Positions 18,190-27,634 of a stretch of DNA of 44,537 nucleotides are shown piece by piece; position 1 is the first letter of the stretch; each line of letters starts with the position of its first letter. The notes under the pieces are model-generated. The model made no database searches. It saw only the letters and a list, made by a program, of their open reading frames with translations, and was not told the DNA's origin. The position numbers and the translations under genes were made by a program. The stretch spans positions 1 through 44,537 of the forward strand of contig JABCSY010000024.1 in assembly GCA_018238625.1 (NCBI GenBank). The letters are read 5' to 3'. This DNA is from Promethearchaeota archaeon. Its GTDB lineage: Archaea > Asgardarchaeota > Lokiarchaeia > Sigyniarchaeales > SOKP01.

Positions 18190-18975
18190 ATGTATGATAT
18201 TTTATTCTGGATTTTTGTAGCTCTTTTAATGTTATTTCTCAGTACTTTATTCACTGTGGGTATTTTTTTATTGGTTAAGGGAATCCAAAGGAAAATTGTA
18301 GAGCTTTTATGTTTAGGGACAAGTTTTACAGTAATACCGATTGGATTTGTTGGTAATTTTATTTTGAATATTCAATCAGGATATCTCTTCCAAGAGATTT
18401 TTGTTAATATCGGTTTTATTCTAGCAGTTATTTTTACTAATTTAACATTTCATAAAAATCGTAAATCTCCTGCTAAACTAATACTTTTTGTAGTAATAGC
18501 GTTAGCTATTATTCAGCAAATTTTTTATGGAATGATGGCTATTGAGCGAACTCCTCTTCTTTATTATTTACAAGCCGTTTTTGATCTTCCCTATGTTTTT
18601 TTAGTTTTTAATTGGCTGGCATGGTCATCTTATTCAGCATATAAAATTATTAAAAACCAAGATATTGAACCATGGATAAAAGTTAGATATAGGTTAATCT
18701 CTATCCTCTCATTTATTATGAGTTTTCACAGCCTACCTGAATTTTTTCAACCATATAATACGCCATGGGGGTCTCCAAGTAATATAATAAGCCTAGCTGT
18801 TTTTGGTACAACTGCTATAATATCAGTAATTTTTGCATTTGGGTTTAGTTTAGCCTGGATGATGCCAAATTGGTTAAAAAAGTATCTAAATAGAAATTAT
18901 CAAACAGAAAAGGATAGTGAATTTACCGAAGAAGAACTAATGAATTTGGTAAGAAAACAACTAACTGAAAGTTAA
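18190..18975 (+). CDS. Seven-helix-like membrane protein, unknown
   Basis: About seven hydrophobic segments (starting at residues ~5, 45, 75, 100, 125, 170 and 210) occupy most of the protein. A short acidic cytosolic tail (TEKDSEFTEEELMNLV) follows. The start taken is the ATG at 18190; a TTG nine bases upstream is also in frame. The layout recalls 7TM or histidine-kinase N-terminal sensor modules, but there is no catalytic domain and I do not recognise a family. It is followed after only 4 bp by a small soluble protein, so the two should be one operon and may act together. Confidence 0.7.
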   Translation: MYDILFWIFVALLMLFLSTLFTVGIFLLVKGIQRKIVELLCLGTSFTVIPIGFVGNFILNIQSGYLFQEIFVNIGFILAVIFTNLTFHKNRKSPAKLILFVVIALAIIQQIFYGMMAIERTPLLYYLQAVFDLPYVFLVFNWLAWSSYSAYKIIKNQDIEPWIKVRYRLISILSFIMSFHSLPEFFQPYNTPWGSPSNIISLAVFGTTAIISVIFAFGFSLAWMMPNWLKKYLNRNYQTEKDSEFTEEELMNLVRKQLTES

Positions 18976-18979
18976 AATA

Positions 18980-19255
18980 ATGGAAATAATTAAACTCTTA
19001 GGAAACAAATTAGCGGAAAAAATCAATGTAAGTTCCCCCGCAGGTAGAGGTTTAATTAAATTAGCAATTAATGACGAGTTGGGGCCTTTTAAACCCCTAA
19101 ATCAACTTGAATTTGTTGATTTCAAGAATACCATAAAAAATTCATTGAAGATGAGATTAGAGAAACTAGATATAAATTCTACGAGTGAAATAATTGATTT
19201 ACTACTGGAGAAACTTACTAAAAATCAATCATTAATTACAATTGGAACTGTATAA
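18980..19255 (+). CDS. Small soluble protein, partner of the upstream membrane protein
   Basis: This 91-residue protein starts 4 bp after the membrane-protein stop. It has an N-terminal region (KLLGNKLAEKINVSSPAGRGLIKLA) that looks structured, a conserved-looking NQLEFVDFKNTIKNSL segment and a C-terminal helix (EIIDLLLEKLTKNQSL). There are no Cys, no signal and no membrane segment. I do not recognise the family. Linkage suggests a soluble module working with the 7-helix membrane protein, perhaps reading its cytosolic tail; this is inference only. Confidence 0.65.
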   Translation: MEIIKLLGNKLAEKINVSSPAGRGLIKLAINDELGPFKPLNQLEFVDFKNTIKNSLKMRLEKLDINSTSEIIDLLLEKLTKNQSLITIGTV

Positions 19256-19361
19256 AAGGAACAATCTTTTTATTTTCAAATTATGATAAGGTTTTTTTGA
19301 TTAGGGCAAGAAGAAAATATGATTGAAAAATCTTAATATTTGTTAAGAATACATTATAATT

Positions 19362-21956
19362 ATGTTCATTTGTCTTGATAACTTAATTCGAACTGAATTA
19401 AATCACGAAGAAGTTTTACTAATTCCGGAACCACGTTATTTCAAGTTAATAAATCATCAATTATTAAAATTCAGTGAAAAATCATCAATTATATCTAATT
19501 TACCCAGAAAAGATTCCTTTATTATCGATCATTTTCAAAAACAATTAGAAATTTTTGGATTTGAAAGAGAATTAGAAATTAAATATGTCCAAGAAAATCT
19601 AAAGCTCCCTCAAAGTGAATCAACTATAGAGATTTGTAAAAAATCTTTTCCTAAATTAGATTTTGATGATTTTTTGCAAAATAAAAATAAAATTGAACAG
19701 GGATATATTCTAATTTCAAACGAGTCAAAAATATACATAGAAGCGGAATCTTCGCAAGGAATATTCTATGGGATTCAAACTTTGATTCAACTGATAAATT
19801 CGACTCCTACCAAGAAATTGATAAGTCAAGTAGCTATAATTGATTACCCCCTATTAAGTATTAGAGGCGTGTCGGATGATATTTCGAGAGGTCAAGCAGC
19901 AACGGTAAAAAATCTCAAGAAGTTTATCAAAGTGTTAAGTCATTTTAAAATAAATCATTACTACTTAGTTTACATGCAAGATATGTTCAAATTTGAAAAA
20001 TATCCAGATATTGGCAAAGGCAGAGGGGCTTACACCAAAGAAGAAATAAAAGATTTATTCGCTTATGCGAAACAGCATTTTGTAGAATTAATCCCGATTT
20101 TTCAAACGATTGGGCACTGGGAAAATATACTTCACAACGAAAAATATTGGCAATATGGGGAATTTCCAGGCTCAAATAGTTTGAACATCGCAAACGACAA
20201 AATCTATAAAATTTTAGATGGTATGATAGGGGATTTAAGTGAAGCGTTCAAATCTGAATACTTCCATATAGGAGCAGATGAAAGTTGGGATGTAGGGAAA
20301 GGAGCATCGAAAGAATATGTAGACAAGATAGGAATCGGTAATGCGTACTTAAAACATTACAAAAAGATTTACGAGATCGTTAAAAGTCATGGATATAAAA
20401 AGATCATTATATACCACGATATCCTTTACAAGTATCGAGAAGTTTTAGAGGGTTTACCTAAGGATATGATTGTAATGTATTGGAAATACAATACTAAAGA
20501 AAACCATCCAATTTTAAAAAAAATAAAAGAATTTAGATTACCCATAATTGTTAGTCCTTCTATTATAGATTACAATCGATTGTTTCCATCGTTCACCCGC
20601 TCTAAAAAAAACATATCAAACTTGATTAGAAACGGTTATGAAAACGGAGCGATAGGAGAAATAACTTCGAGTTGGGGAGATTATTCAAATAAGGAAATTA
20701 GAGAAAATAGAATTTACGGCTTTATTTACTCTTCACAAGTTGGTTGGAGTCCTTCAAAAAATGTAAATCCAATAAAATTTTGGAAAGGCCTTTTACTACA
20801 TTTTTATGGAATTAACGATCCTAGGTTATTTAAAGTTATAAGAACCTTAAGAGCTGTTGAAGATAAAAAGCGTTTACATACAAGACCTACTTTTTATTAT
20901 AATCACTTTTTCAGCCACCCATATAACAAGAAAAGTTCGTTATATAGAAAAAATCTAAAAACCTCTAAATTTGATTCTTTAATCAAAAATATGGACGAAA
21001 TTATTGTCATATGCAAAGATTTAGAGAAAATAGTACTAATTAATAAGGAAAACATTAGAGTTTTAGCCTTTATTGCAAAGCATATAAAATTTTACTGCAA
21101 TAAGAGAATTAACTCTAAAAAATTAGTTGATTTACGGTCTAAAAGAGTAAAAGACGAATATTTATTAATAATAATAAAAGAAATTGAGGCTTTAAAAAGG
21201 GAGTTAAACGAACTCCTAAAGGAATACGAAACCTTATGGTTGAACATTGCAAAAGAAGATGGTTTTGAATCAATAAAGAAGAAATATTTGTGGTTACTGA
21301 AATTTTACGACGGAAAAATCGAAGAAACTCGAAACAGAAGCAAATGGCGGAACCCAAGTATTCCTAGCGAATTAATTTACCTTAACGCAAAGAAAAAGCA
21401 CCAAATTAACACTACTTACTTTAAAAAAACGATTGAGATCGACGGTGAGATTGAAAGTGCTTACTTACAAGTAATTGGAGGGACTTTCGCAAAAATTAGC
21501 CTAAATAATAATCATATCGGCCATGTAATAACCAGACATTCGTTAAATTATGTGGTTTTAGAAAATAATATTCAAATATTCGATATTAAAAAGTATCTAG
21601 AACCTGGTGAAAATCTAATATTTATCGAAAATAAGGATTGTAGCGGAGGAGTTGGTCCAATTAACGTTTATGGCGAAGTTAAACTGAAATCATGTCAAAA
21701 AGATCTAATTAAATCTGACAATACGTGGTTAGGGGCAAGAAATCACGATGGTCCATGGAAAATTGTTAAAAGTTTTGGTAGCCCACCTAAAGTTACTGGA
21801 GGATTATGTTATCCCGATTTTGAGCGTAACATTCATTCGTTAGAAAGCGATATGATGACCGTTTTTAACGCTTTAATTGGTCGGGTTCCAAAAAAGTTAT
21901 ATTGGGTTTTAAAAATAGTTATAAAATTGTTTCACCGTTACGACATTCTAGAATAA
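19362..21956 (+). CDS. GH20-like beta-N-acetylhexosaminidase
   Basis: The catalytic pair of GH20 enzymes is visible: D306-E307 in YFHIGADES (family FHIGGDE). Residues ~90-165 correspond to the GH20b domain that precedes the barrel ([19 protein letters not shown]), and [29 protein letters not shown] begins the TIM barrel. The GADES form departs from the usual GGDE. Residues ~520-690 are helical and lysine-rich and 690-860 form a beta-rich, carbohydrate-binding-like end ([10 protein letters not shown]). No signal peptide, so activity is cytosolic. It would release terminal GlcNAc/GalNAc from glycans or act on a related hexosaminide. It converges with an acyltransferase-like gene. Confidence 0.8.
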   Translation: MFICLDNLIRTELNHEEVLLIPEPRYFKLINHQLLKFSEKSSIISNLPRKDSFIIDHFQKQLEIFGFERELEIKYVQENLKLPQSESTIEICKKSFPKLDFDDFLQNKNKIEQGYILISNESKIYIEAESSQGIFYGIQTLIQLINSTPTKKLISQVAIIDYPLLSIRGVSDDISRGQAATVKNLKKFIKVLSHFKINHYYLVYMQDMFKFEKYPDIGKGRGAYTKEEIKDLFAYAKQHFVELIPIFQTIGHWENILHNEKYWQYGEFPGSNSLNIANDKIYKILDGMIGDLSEAFKSEYFHIGADESWDVGKGASKEYVDKIGIGNAYLKHYKKIYEIVKSHGYKKIIIYHDILYKYREVLEGLPKDMIVMYWKYNTKENHPILKKIKEFRLPIIVSPSIIDYNRLFPSFTRSKKNISNLIRNGYENGAIGEITSSWGDYSNKEIRENRIYGFIYSSQVGWSPSKNVNPIKFWKGLLLHFYGINDPRLFKVIRTLRAVEDKKRLHTRPTFYYNHFFSHPYNKKSSLYRKNLKTSKFDSLIKNMDEIIVICKDLEKIVLINKENIRVLAFIAKHIKFYCNKRINSKKLVDLRSKRVKDEYLLIIIKEIEALKRELNELLKEYETLWLNIAKEDGFESIKKKYLWLLKFYDGKIEETRNRSKWRNPSIPSELIYLNAKKKHQINTTYFKKTIEIDGEIESAYLQVIGGTFAKISLNNNHIGHVITRHSLNYVVLENNIQIFDIKKYLEPGENLIFIENKDCSGGVGPINVYGEVKLKSCQKDLIKSDNTWLGARNHDGPWKIVKSFGSPPKVTGGLCYPDFERNIHSLESDMMTVFNALIGRVPKKLYWVLKIVIKLFHRYDILE

Positions 21957-21994
21957 ATATTAAAATAAAAAAATAAAAAAAAATTGCTCAATTA

Positions 21995-23287
21995 TCAATT
22001 ATTTTCTCTTATTACGATCGATTCAGGATTGTAAAGCATTTCTTGAATTTTAAGCCTATCTCCTGCGTCCGCCCTTCCTTTCGAAAGAATTGTAATTGTC
22101 AACCATTCAAAAGATCCCTTGAACTCTACTTTTTCCCACAGCTTTACTATTATGTACCAAAAGAGCACGACAATAGCAAGCAGTAGCAGAAGTTGGTAAC
22201 CGTTTAGCATTCCATCTAAAGCACCCCACCCGGTTACGGCATCGAAAATCAACACAGGGAAGATAGTAACCCATTGAAAACTCCAAATTGTCAATAACAA
22301 CATGTTGAATCGTCTAAAGAAGATGGTTTTCTTTCCAAATTTTTCTGCTTTTCCCCTATAATCTACTAATTGAAGTATTAAAGTGCCAATGGCAATCTCT
22401 CCAGCCGCTACAAAACTAAACAAGAATAAACTATCGCCTTCTAAATCAAAACCAAGTAATAACCCTGAAACAATCGCAGTTATGAGAAGGAACAAAGCGC
22501 TCAAATAAGACCATTTTAAAAAATTCTTTGTTATTCTTCCCTCGCCTATATAAGAGCCCGCAATCAAACCAAAAAGGGAAAGCGAGAAAAAAGGGACAAG
22601 AGGAGTGAACCTATTTATAAACGGCACAATTATGATATAGGTTAAATTAGTCCATAAATCGCGATTAATCCAATTGTTCCAAGGACTCCTGAAATCTACC
22701 ATGTAAGCATTCCCTAATTCAGTTACTAAGGGGCGTAAAAGCAAAACGATAATTAAAAGAGTAAGAGAAAGGATTAGAATCTTCTTAGTAGACCATCCTT
22801 TATACAAACAATAAGCGTAAATTCCACTGATAATTATCGTGGCAATACCTATGGTTTGCAAAACATTGATTCGAAATAAGTGATTTCCCAGACTCAACCA
22901 AATATCGCTTTCACCTAAGATTACATCCAATAGCAAGCCATTGAGCAAGGCTTCTGATATAAAGCCAAAAACCCAAATTATTAAGCCCCTTATCGCTTGA
23001 TTTTTAAATACTTTTAGGGCTGCCAGTTTTTTATCCATTACCTCGATATTCTTGTTCCATTGTCTTCTAGTTGAAATTGTATTGCCAATTGCAGACATTA
23101 AGATAAAAAGACCATCGAAATACCCTAAGTAAAGCAGAACTACGCCTAAAAGCAATAACAATATGTGCGCATCTCCAGCTATGATCTTGTCAACCTCTTC
23201 AGAAAACGCAACATTTAGCACATGGAAGCAAACTACTCCCAAAATACCAACGCCTTTAATAAAGTCGAAACTTATATATCGTTTCAT
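21995..23287 (-). CDS. Polytopic membrane acyltransferase-like protein (HGSNAT/DUF1624 type)
   Basis: The N-terminus RYISFDFIKGVGILGVVCFHV is the first-helix signature of the DUF1624/heparan-alpha-glucosaminide acetyltransferase-like family (R-x-x-S-x-D...RG-like, with an F-H at the helix end). About ten hydrophobic segments follow. Family members transfer acetyl or other acyl groups across the membrane onto sugars. The protein is 430 residues. The neighbouring convergent gene encodes a GH20 hexosaminidase; acetyltransferase and hexosaminidase act in sequence in some amino-sugar pathways, but convergent genes give weak evidence of cooperation. Other membrane acyltransferases cannot be excluded. 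Confidence 0.65.
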   Translation of the reverse strand: MKRYISFDFIKGVGILGVVCFHVLNVAFSEEVDKIIAGDAHILLLLLGVVLLYLGYFDGLFILMSAIGNTISTRRQWNKNIEVMDKKLAALKVFKNQAIRGLIIWVFGFISEALLNGLLLDVILGESDIWLSLGNHLFRINVLQTIGIATIIISGIYAYCLYKGWSTKKILILSLTLLIIVLLLRPLVTELGNAYMVDFRSPWNNWINRDLWTNLTYIIIVPFINRFTPLVPFFSLSLFGLIAGSYIGEGRITKNFLKWSYLSALFLLITAIVSGLLLGFDLEGDSLFLFSFVAAGEIAIGTLILQLVDYRGKAEKFGKKTIFFRRFNMLLLTIWSFQWVTIFPVLIFDAVTGWGALDGMLNGYQLLLLLAIVVLFWYIIVKLWEKVEFKGSFEWLTITILSKGRADAGDRLKIQEMLYNPESIVIRENN

Positions 23288-23462
23288 TTTCCATCAATTT
23301 TTTGTGAAATTTAATTAGATAAAAGTTAAATAACACTTTGTTGTTAAAATATATAAAAATAAGTCATTTTTAACAAATAATATAAATTCTTAGCTCAAGT
23401 TAGGAGAAGATCAATTTCATCAAATATTAACACCGATTAAGATCTTCTTCTAATGATTTCAA

Positions 23463-24560
23463 TTAAATATCTCCCCTTATTTTTCTCTCGGTAATATCTT
23501 GAGCAATAACTTGGATTAAAATCTCATTATGCAATCGGATTAAAGTAGCTGTGTAAGAAACCCATATTAATTTTCCTTCCTTATTATAACCTTGAATTTC
23601 GCTTTGTTCTACATCTTGTCCTTTAATTAATTGTTCGTATACATTATGAAGAATGGATACGGTACTTGAAGGTAAAGTCATAAGTTGTAGAAAGTTTTTG
23701 CCAACCAAATCTTCTTTTTTGTACTTAAACAACTTATAAGTAGCGTAATTACAATCTATTATAGTACCTCCAAAATTTGAGATTATTATTGCGTTTGGGG
23801 AAGTTTGGAATAAGTGCCGAAACTTTTTATCCGAATCTTTTAAAGTTAATATTTTTTCACGATACTTAATTTCGAAATCCTTTTCTAGGTCTTCATATCT
23901 TGATATATATTCTTTTATTTTTTCATCGAATTTTTTTTGTTCTTCTATTTCTCTAACAACTGTAATAAACCTAAAATTTCCGTTCTCCTTAAAAACGCCC
24001 CCTTTTGCCGAGACTGAGATGTAATGTCCACCTTTATGGCGGGTTCTGTATTCTGCTGAAAAAAGCTCCCCCTTATTTATTGCTTCCTCGAGATTTTTAA
24101 TAATTTTGGGTAAATCTTCTGGATGGAAAAAGTTAAACACATTTAAACCTATCAATTCTTCAGGTTGATAACCAAATAATTTAAAAGTTTGAGGACTACA
24201 ATAAATAATTGTACCATCTGAACCTATTTCCACAATTACATCCAATATATTGTTAACAAGATAACGATATTGTTCCAATATATTCTTGTTATCTACTCTT
24301 TTACGTTTATCTCTATCCAAACTAGCTAATTCTGATTCAGAAGCGCTAAGATCGTCTAATTTTTGTGTTTTCTCGTAAAATTCTTTAATTTCGTTCTGTT
24401 CTACAGTAATTAATGTATGATTTGTGTGGACTCTTTCAAACGATTTTATTTGAATTTGATTAGTCGGATCGTTCGGATTAATGATTATATATTTCTTACA
24501 TCTAACACAAGCTCTAACTCTAATTTCCTTCTCAACCCATTGTTGTTGATTAAAATGCAA
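23463..24560 (-). CDS. PAS-domain sensor protein without a kinase domain
   Basis: Two PAS domains can be read: one beginning near residue 86 (NNILDVIVEIGSDGTIIY, with FGYQPEELIG) and one near 245 (FQTSPNAIIISNFGGTII, with FKYKKEDLVGKNF). A coiled-coil-like linker of about 40 residues separates them. The N-terminus carries CVRCKK and a basic/acidic stretch, possibly a metal site. There is no HisKA or HATPase region, and the gene ends soon after the second PAC motif. The first codon is a TTG at 24560; no ATG exists nearby in frame, so the start is uncertain. It is likely a signalling adaptor rather than a kinase. Partner unknown. Confidence 0.78.
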   Translation of the reverse strand: MHFNQQQWVEKEIRVRACVRCKKYIIINPNDPTNQIQIKSFERVHTNHTLITVEQNEIKEFYEKTQKLDDLSASESELASLDRDKRKRVDNKNILEQYRYLVNNILDVIVEIGSDGTIIYCSPQTFKLFGYQPEELIGLNVFNFFHPEDLPKIIKNLEEAINKGELFSAEYRTRHKGGHYISVSAKGGVFKENGNFRFITVVREIEEQKKFDEKIKEYISRYEDLEKDFEIKYREKILTLKDSDKKFRHLFQTSPNAIIISNFGGTIIDCNYATYKLFKYKKEDLVGKNFLQLMTLPSSTVSILHNVYEQLIKGQDVEQSEIQGYNKEGKLIWVSYTATLIRLHNEILIQVIAQDITERKIRGDI

Positions 24561-24800
24561 AAATGATCTTAAACTTATACCATTATTATAAAAGATAATA
24601 AAATTATTAAACTTTATCTGTAACCTTATTTTTTTTGACTTTTACCACCTACATAAGGTTTTGACGCACATGCCGACTAAATCTGCCGCAACAACACATT
24701 TTCCTTAAGCTTCGTTGTAAAAGGGAGGAAAAAAATAAACTCAATTTTGAAATAATTAGTTTTAAAGCTCTTATGAACGAAAATATTGAAAGAAAAAAAA

Positions 24801-25454
24801 TTATTTGAATTTCTTTAAAAATTCCGGTTTAATTTTTGTGACTCTTTTTACGATTTTTGCTTTAAGTTCTAATGTGGTTTTAGAAGTGCCTTCGGGAGGG
24901 ATCGAAAGTTTAAACTTGTAATTAGGTTCTTCAATTTCAGAGGGTTCTGGCTCGGATCCAATGAAAGTAACTTCTTTAGTTTGCTTGAAATCCAATACTA
25001 ATTCAATAGGATAGTTCAGTTTATTTTCTATATTAATTTTTCGCGATATTAAATCAAAGCTTGTTCTAACTTCAATATGTTCTTTGGGTTGAATAGCGTC
25101 TTCAAAGGTTATTTTTGGCTCTCCCTCTTCAATCTGTACGATATCATCGTTAATAATAACGTCGTCATCAATTAATTCTTCGGAGATTATTTTGTTACCT
25201 ATGCTTTCGGCGGTATTGAGAAATAAGAAGGGTAAATTATTCTTATAAAGCGTCATGGGGGAATTTGTTGGAAGATCAACGTTTTCTCCTTCTTTTACTA
25301 AGATATATTTAATAATGGCTTCCCAAGTTAACTTATTTGACGAAACTGAAATTGCAGTGTATTGAACCTCAATTTTTCGATCGATGTTAAATTTACATTT
25401 AGACTTAAACCATTTTAATTTTATTTTTTTCCTTGTTGGAACGGTCGCTTTCAT
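24801..25454 (-). CDS. DUF4139-type C-terminal half (split protein)
   Basis: This 217-residue beta-rich protein has the features of the C-terminal half of DUF4140/DUF4139 (mucoidy inhibitor MuiA-like) proteins: a repeated-strand region, HIEVRTSFDLISRKINIENKL, PIELVLDFKQTKEV, and KFKLSIPPEGTSKTTLELKAKIVKRV. It follows the N-terminal-half gene after only 13 bp. In related proteins both halves lie in one chain, so this gene is either a naturally separate subunit or the downstream part of a gene broken by a frameshift or fission. It lacks a signal peptide. Biochemical function of the family is not established. Confidence 0.7.
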   Translation of the reverse strand: MKATVPTRKKIKLKWFKSKCKFNIDRKIEVQYTAISVSSNKLTWEAIIKYILVKEGENVDLPTNSPMTLYKNNLPFLFLNTAESIGNKIISEELIDDDVIINDDIVQIEEGEPKITFEDAIQPKEHIEVRTSFDLISRKINIENKLNYPIELVLDFKQTKEVTFIGSEPEPSEIEEPNYKFKLSIPPEGTSKTTLELKAKIVKRVTKIKPEFLKKFK

Positions 25455-25467
25455 TTTGTCAATCCCC

Positions 25468-26205
25468 TCATAATAATTGTTTAAACCTCTGAGTTCTTTT
25501 CATAGGACCCTTTTGAATGTTTTTTAAGCTATTCAGCTCACCCAACATCTCTTGTCTCAGCCCTACGGCCGGTATATTTGTTTGGTAATCAACAATATTG
25601 GAGGGTGGTTGAGGTAATTCAAATATTGCAAATCCAAGTTCGACATTCTCGTAGGTAAAACCTGTTTGATTGTCCACCACGATAAAGCCTTCGATTTCCG
25701 CGGTCTTTCCGTCCTCGTTAATGTTAACTTGAAGTGTTGTGTTCCACCTAATTCTTACATCGGACAAGAAATAAATGATTTTTACAATAATTTCACCATC
25801 TTTAGTGGAATTTATTATAAAATTGAACGTTCCTTTCATATCGAAATATGTTCTGTAAGAAGAAGCTTCGCAGATATTCAAAACATTCTCCCTTAATTCT
25901 CGGGTAAAATCTATGGCGTATGAAATGATACTATTAGCTGCGGATTTTTCCCTACCTATTAGCTGCTCAGCATTCTTAAAATCGGGTAACGATATTATTG
26001 TTTGCTGTAAAGTGATTAATTCTTTATCCTCTGGAGTTAGATGCTCCAATTTAATATCGGCAGAGTTTGGATCAAAACTGGCAGGAACATTTTGGATTTG
26101 AAATTCGTTTATTCCTTGTTGAACGGGTAATTTCATTTCCCTTTCGACGATTCCGCCGCCACCGTTAAAGATTACAATGCTCTTTACTTTTGGGTCTATT
26201 AACAT
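25468..26205 (-). CDS. DUF4140/DUF4139-type N-terminal half (split protein)
   Basis: The N-terminal ~50 residues (VKSIVIFNGGGGIVEREMKLPVQQGINEFQIQNVPASFDPNSADI) resemble DUF4140, whose pattern is a strand with gGxAxVtR, LPxGxxEl, and LpxSxDpdSxxV. A helical stretch leads to the DUF4139-like section (SSYRTYFDMKG, FLSDVRIRWNTTLQVN, FTYENVELGFAIFELPQPP). The 245-residue ORF stops after the part that normally continues into the C-terminal domain, which is in the next ORF. Cytosolic by appearance. Same operon as the zinc-domain protein upstream (gap of 151 bp), whose own role is unknown. Confidence 0.7.
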   Translation of the reverse strand: MLIDPKVKSIVIFNGGGGIVEREMKLPVQQGINEFQIQNVPASFDPNSADIKLEHLTPEDKELITLQQTIISLPDFKNAEQLIGREKSAANSIISYAIDFTRELRENVLNICEASSYRTYFDMKGTFNFIINSTKDGEIIVKIIYFLSDVRIRWNTTLQVNINEDGKTAEIEGFIVVDNQTGFTYENVELGFAIFELPQPPSNIVDYQTNIPAVGLRQEMLGELNSLKNIQKGPMKRTQRFKQLL

Positions 26206-26356
26206 TTTAGATTCATATCAATTTTTTAATATTATGAAATAAGAATCTTTTGTTATTTAAATTTATCAGATTGAATTATGAATCACTAAATGGCTAAAGC
26301 GCAAAATGCTATATAAATTAGAAAAAAGTAAAGAAATTGATTTAATAAAAATTTAA

Positions 26357-27316
26357 TTAAAAATTCGAGTAAATCATAAATTTGTTAGCACTCCCTAAAG
26401 AGTAGATTTCGAACTTGCTACCGCGCTTTGTCTCGCAAAACATTTGGATCATCGGAAAAAGATAGATTTGCGTGGTAATTTTTGCTTCCTTATCTTTTGA
26501 GTAGCTTTTGTAGTCGCTTCCTGCTGAATTAATCGTTTTCTTAATATTCTTGTTCCAATAACCTAAAGAAGCTTCCGCTTTCGACTCTAGATCTTTAAAA
26601 TCGTTAAAGTTAATACCCTCAACTTCTTCTATAATTTGGTGAAGATCTCGCTCAATTTCTTTTTCGTATTTTGTTTGTGCGCTGCTATGGAGTACTGGAA
26701 TTCCAGTAACGACAGTTTTAAAAGGGACTGGCAAAATTTGATATTTAAACAAGCTCTTATGGCCTTCACAATCACTACATTTTATTTTTCTCGTACCTGT
26801 ACCAAAACAAACGCCACATGGATAAGAAAACGGTTTAGTCTCCTTTTTCTGTTCTTCACCAGTTAACACAGTCAATTTTTCTTCGATTTTTCCCGTTCCT
26901 TTACATGTCTTACATTTTTCTTCCACATAGCCTTTACCACTACATTTTTTACAAGAAACTGCTTGAATTGTTTCGTATGTAGGTACTTTTTCATCGCCTT
27001 TCCAATTTTCTTTATTGAGCTTACCTTCACCCTTAAAAGAGTAAAATGTTTCTCTCACAACTCTTGGGGCAAGAACACTTTTTTCTTCCGCACCTTCGGG
27101 TAAAGTACCAACAGTTTTTTTAATCGCAAAATAAATTGCGGCTTCTTTTTGGGTATCTTTAACGTATTCCGCTGCACTTACAGCGTCTAACGAAAAAACA
27201 GCACCTTTAGTGCCAAATTGTTTTTCCATCCTTTTCTTATCTTGTCTTACGGCACGCTGCTTCCACTTCTCAAAAATTTCATCCAAATTTGGTGTTTTTA
27301 TTCTTATTTCGGGCAA
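26357..27316 (-). CDS. DnaJ-type CxxCxGxG zinc-domain protein lacking a J domain
   Basis: Four Cys pairs occur between residues ~115 and 185: CKKCSGKGY, CKTCKGTGK, CGVCFGTGT and CSDCEGHKS. Three keep the CxxCxGxG form of the DnaJ central zinc domain; the fourth has lost the repeating glycines. There is no J domain (no HPD) and no DnaJ C-terminal domain. Around these lie lysine/glutamate-rich helices and a C-terminal beta stretch ending with KFMIYSNF. It precedes the split DUF4139 pair in the same direction and could be a zinc-stabilised scaffold for them. Function is unknown. Confidence 0.75.
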   Translation of the reverse strand: MPEIRIKTPNLDEIFEKWKQRAVRQDKKRMEKQFGTKGAVFSLDAVSAAEYVKDTQKEAAIYFAIKKTVGTLPEGAEEKSVLAPRVVRETFYSFKGEGKLNKENWKGDEKVPTYETIQAVSCKKCSGKGYVEEKCKTCKGTGKIEEKLTVLTGEEQKKETKPFSYPCGVCFGTGTRKIKCSDCEGHKSLFKYQILPVPFKTVVTGIPVLHSSAQTKYEKEIERDLHQIIEEVEGINFNDFKDLESKAEASLGYWNKNIKKTINSAGSDYKSYSKDKEAKITTQIYLFPMIQMFCETKRGSKFEIYSLGSANKFMIYSNF

Positions 27317-27440
27317 AATTATATCACATTAATTTTTTAATACTTGGATTTATTTATTTTATAACTTTAGAATTATAAAAATATAAAATAGAATAATTTA
27401 TAATTTTATTAAAACTAGATTAAAATTAAAATTTAAAAAA

Positions 27441-27602
27441 ATGTCAGCTGAAGAACGACAGAGTGTAGAGTACTTCTTACAATGGATTCAACAAGGGGGC
27501 CTTAAAGATTGGGTACAACACTACATTGACCAAGGAGATGAGGCCAAGTTAAGGCAAATAAAAGAGATTTACGATAAAATTAAAGCTGTTTTTGGATTTT
27601 AG
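27441..27602 (+). CDS. 53-residue ORF preceding the helicase gene
   Basis: A short frame with clean ATG and TAG, reading MSAEERQSVEYFLQWIQQGG and ending in ...YDKIKAVFGF. It is amphipathic and mostly helical, with regular acidic/hydrophobic spacing. Coding is suggested by its plausible composition in an otherwise A/T-homopolymer-rich region and by its place 32 bp ahead of the helicase start. It might be a small cofactor of the helicase or part of the same transcript. No known family is recognised. Confidence 0.55.
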   Translation: MSAEERQSVEYFLQWIQQGGLKDWVQHYIDQGDEAKLRQIKEIYDKIKAVFGF

Positions 27603-27634
27603 AATTTTGTTTTTATTATTTTCGTTTAAATTGA

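Noticed and set aside
24640..24740. GC-richer patch resembling an RNA gene or a CCCG-containing small ORF
   Set aside because: No tRNA or box C/D arrangement could be drawn, and the minus-strand reading stops after 16 residues.
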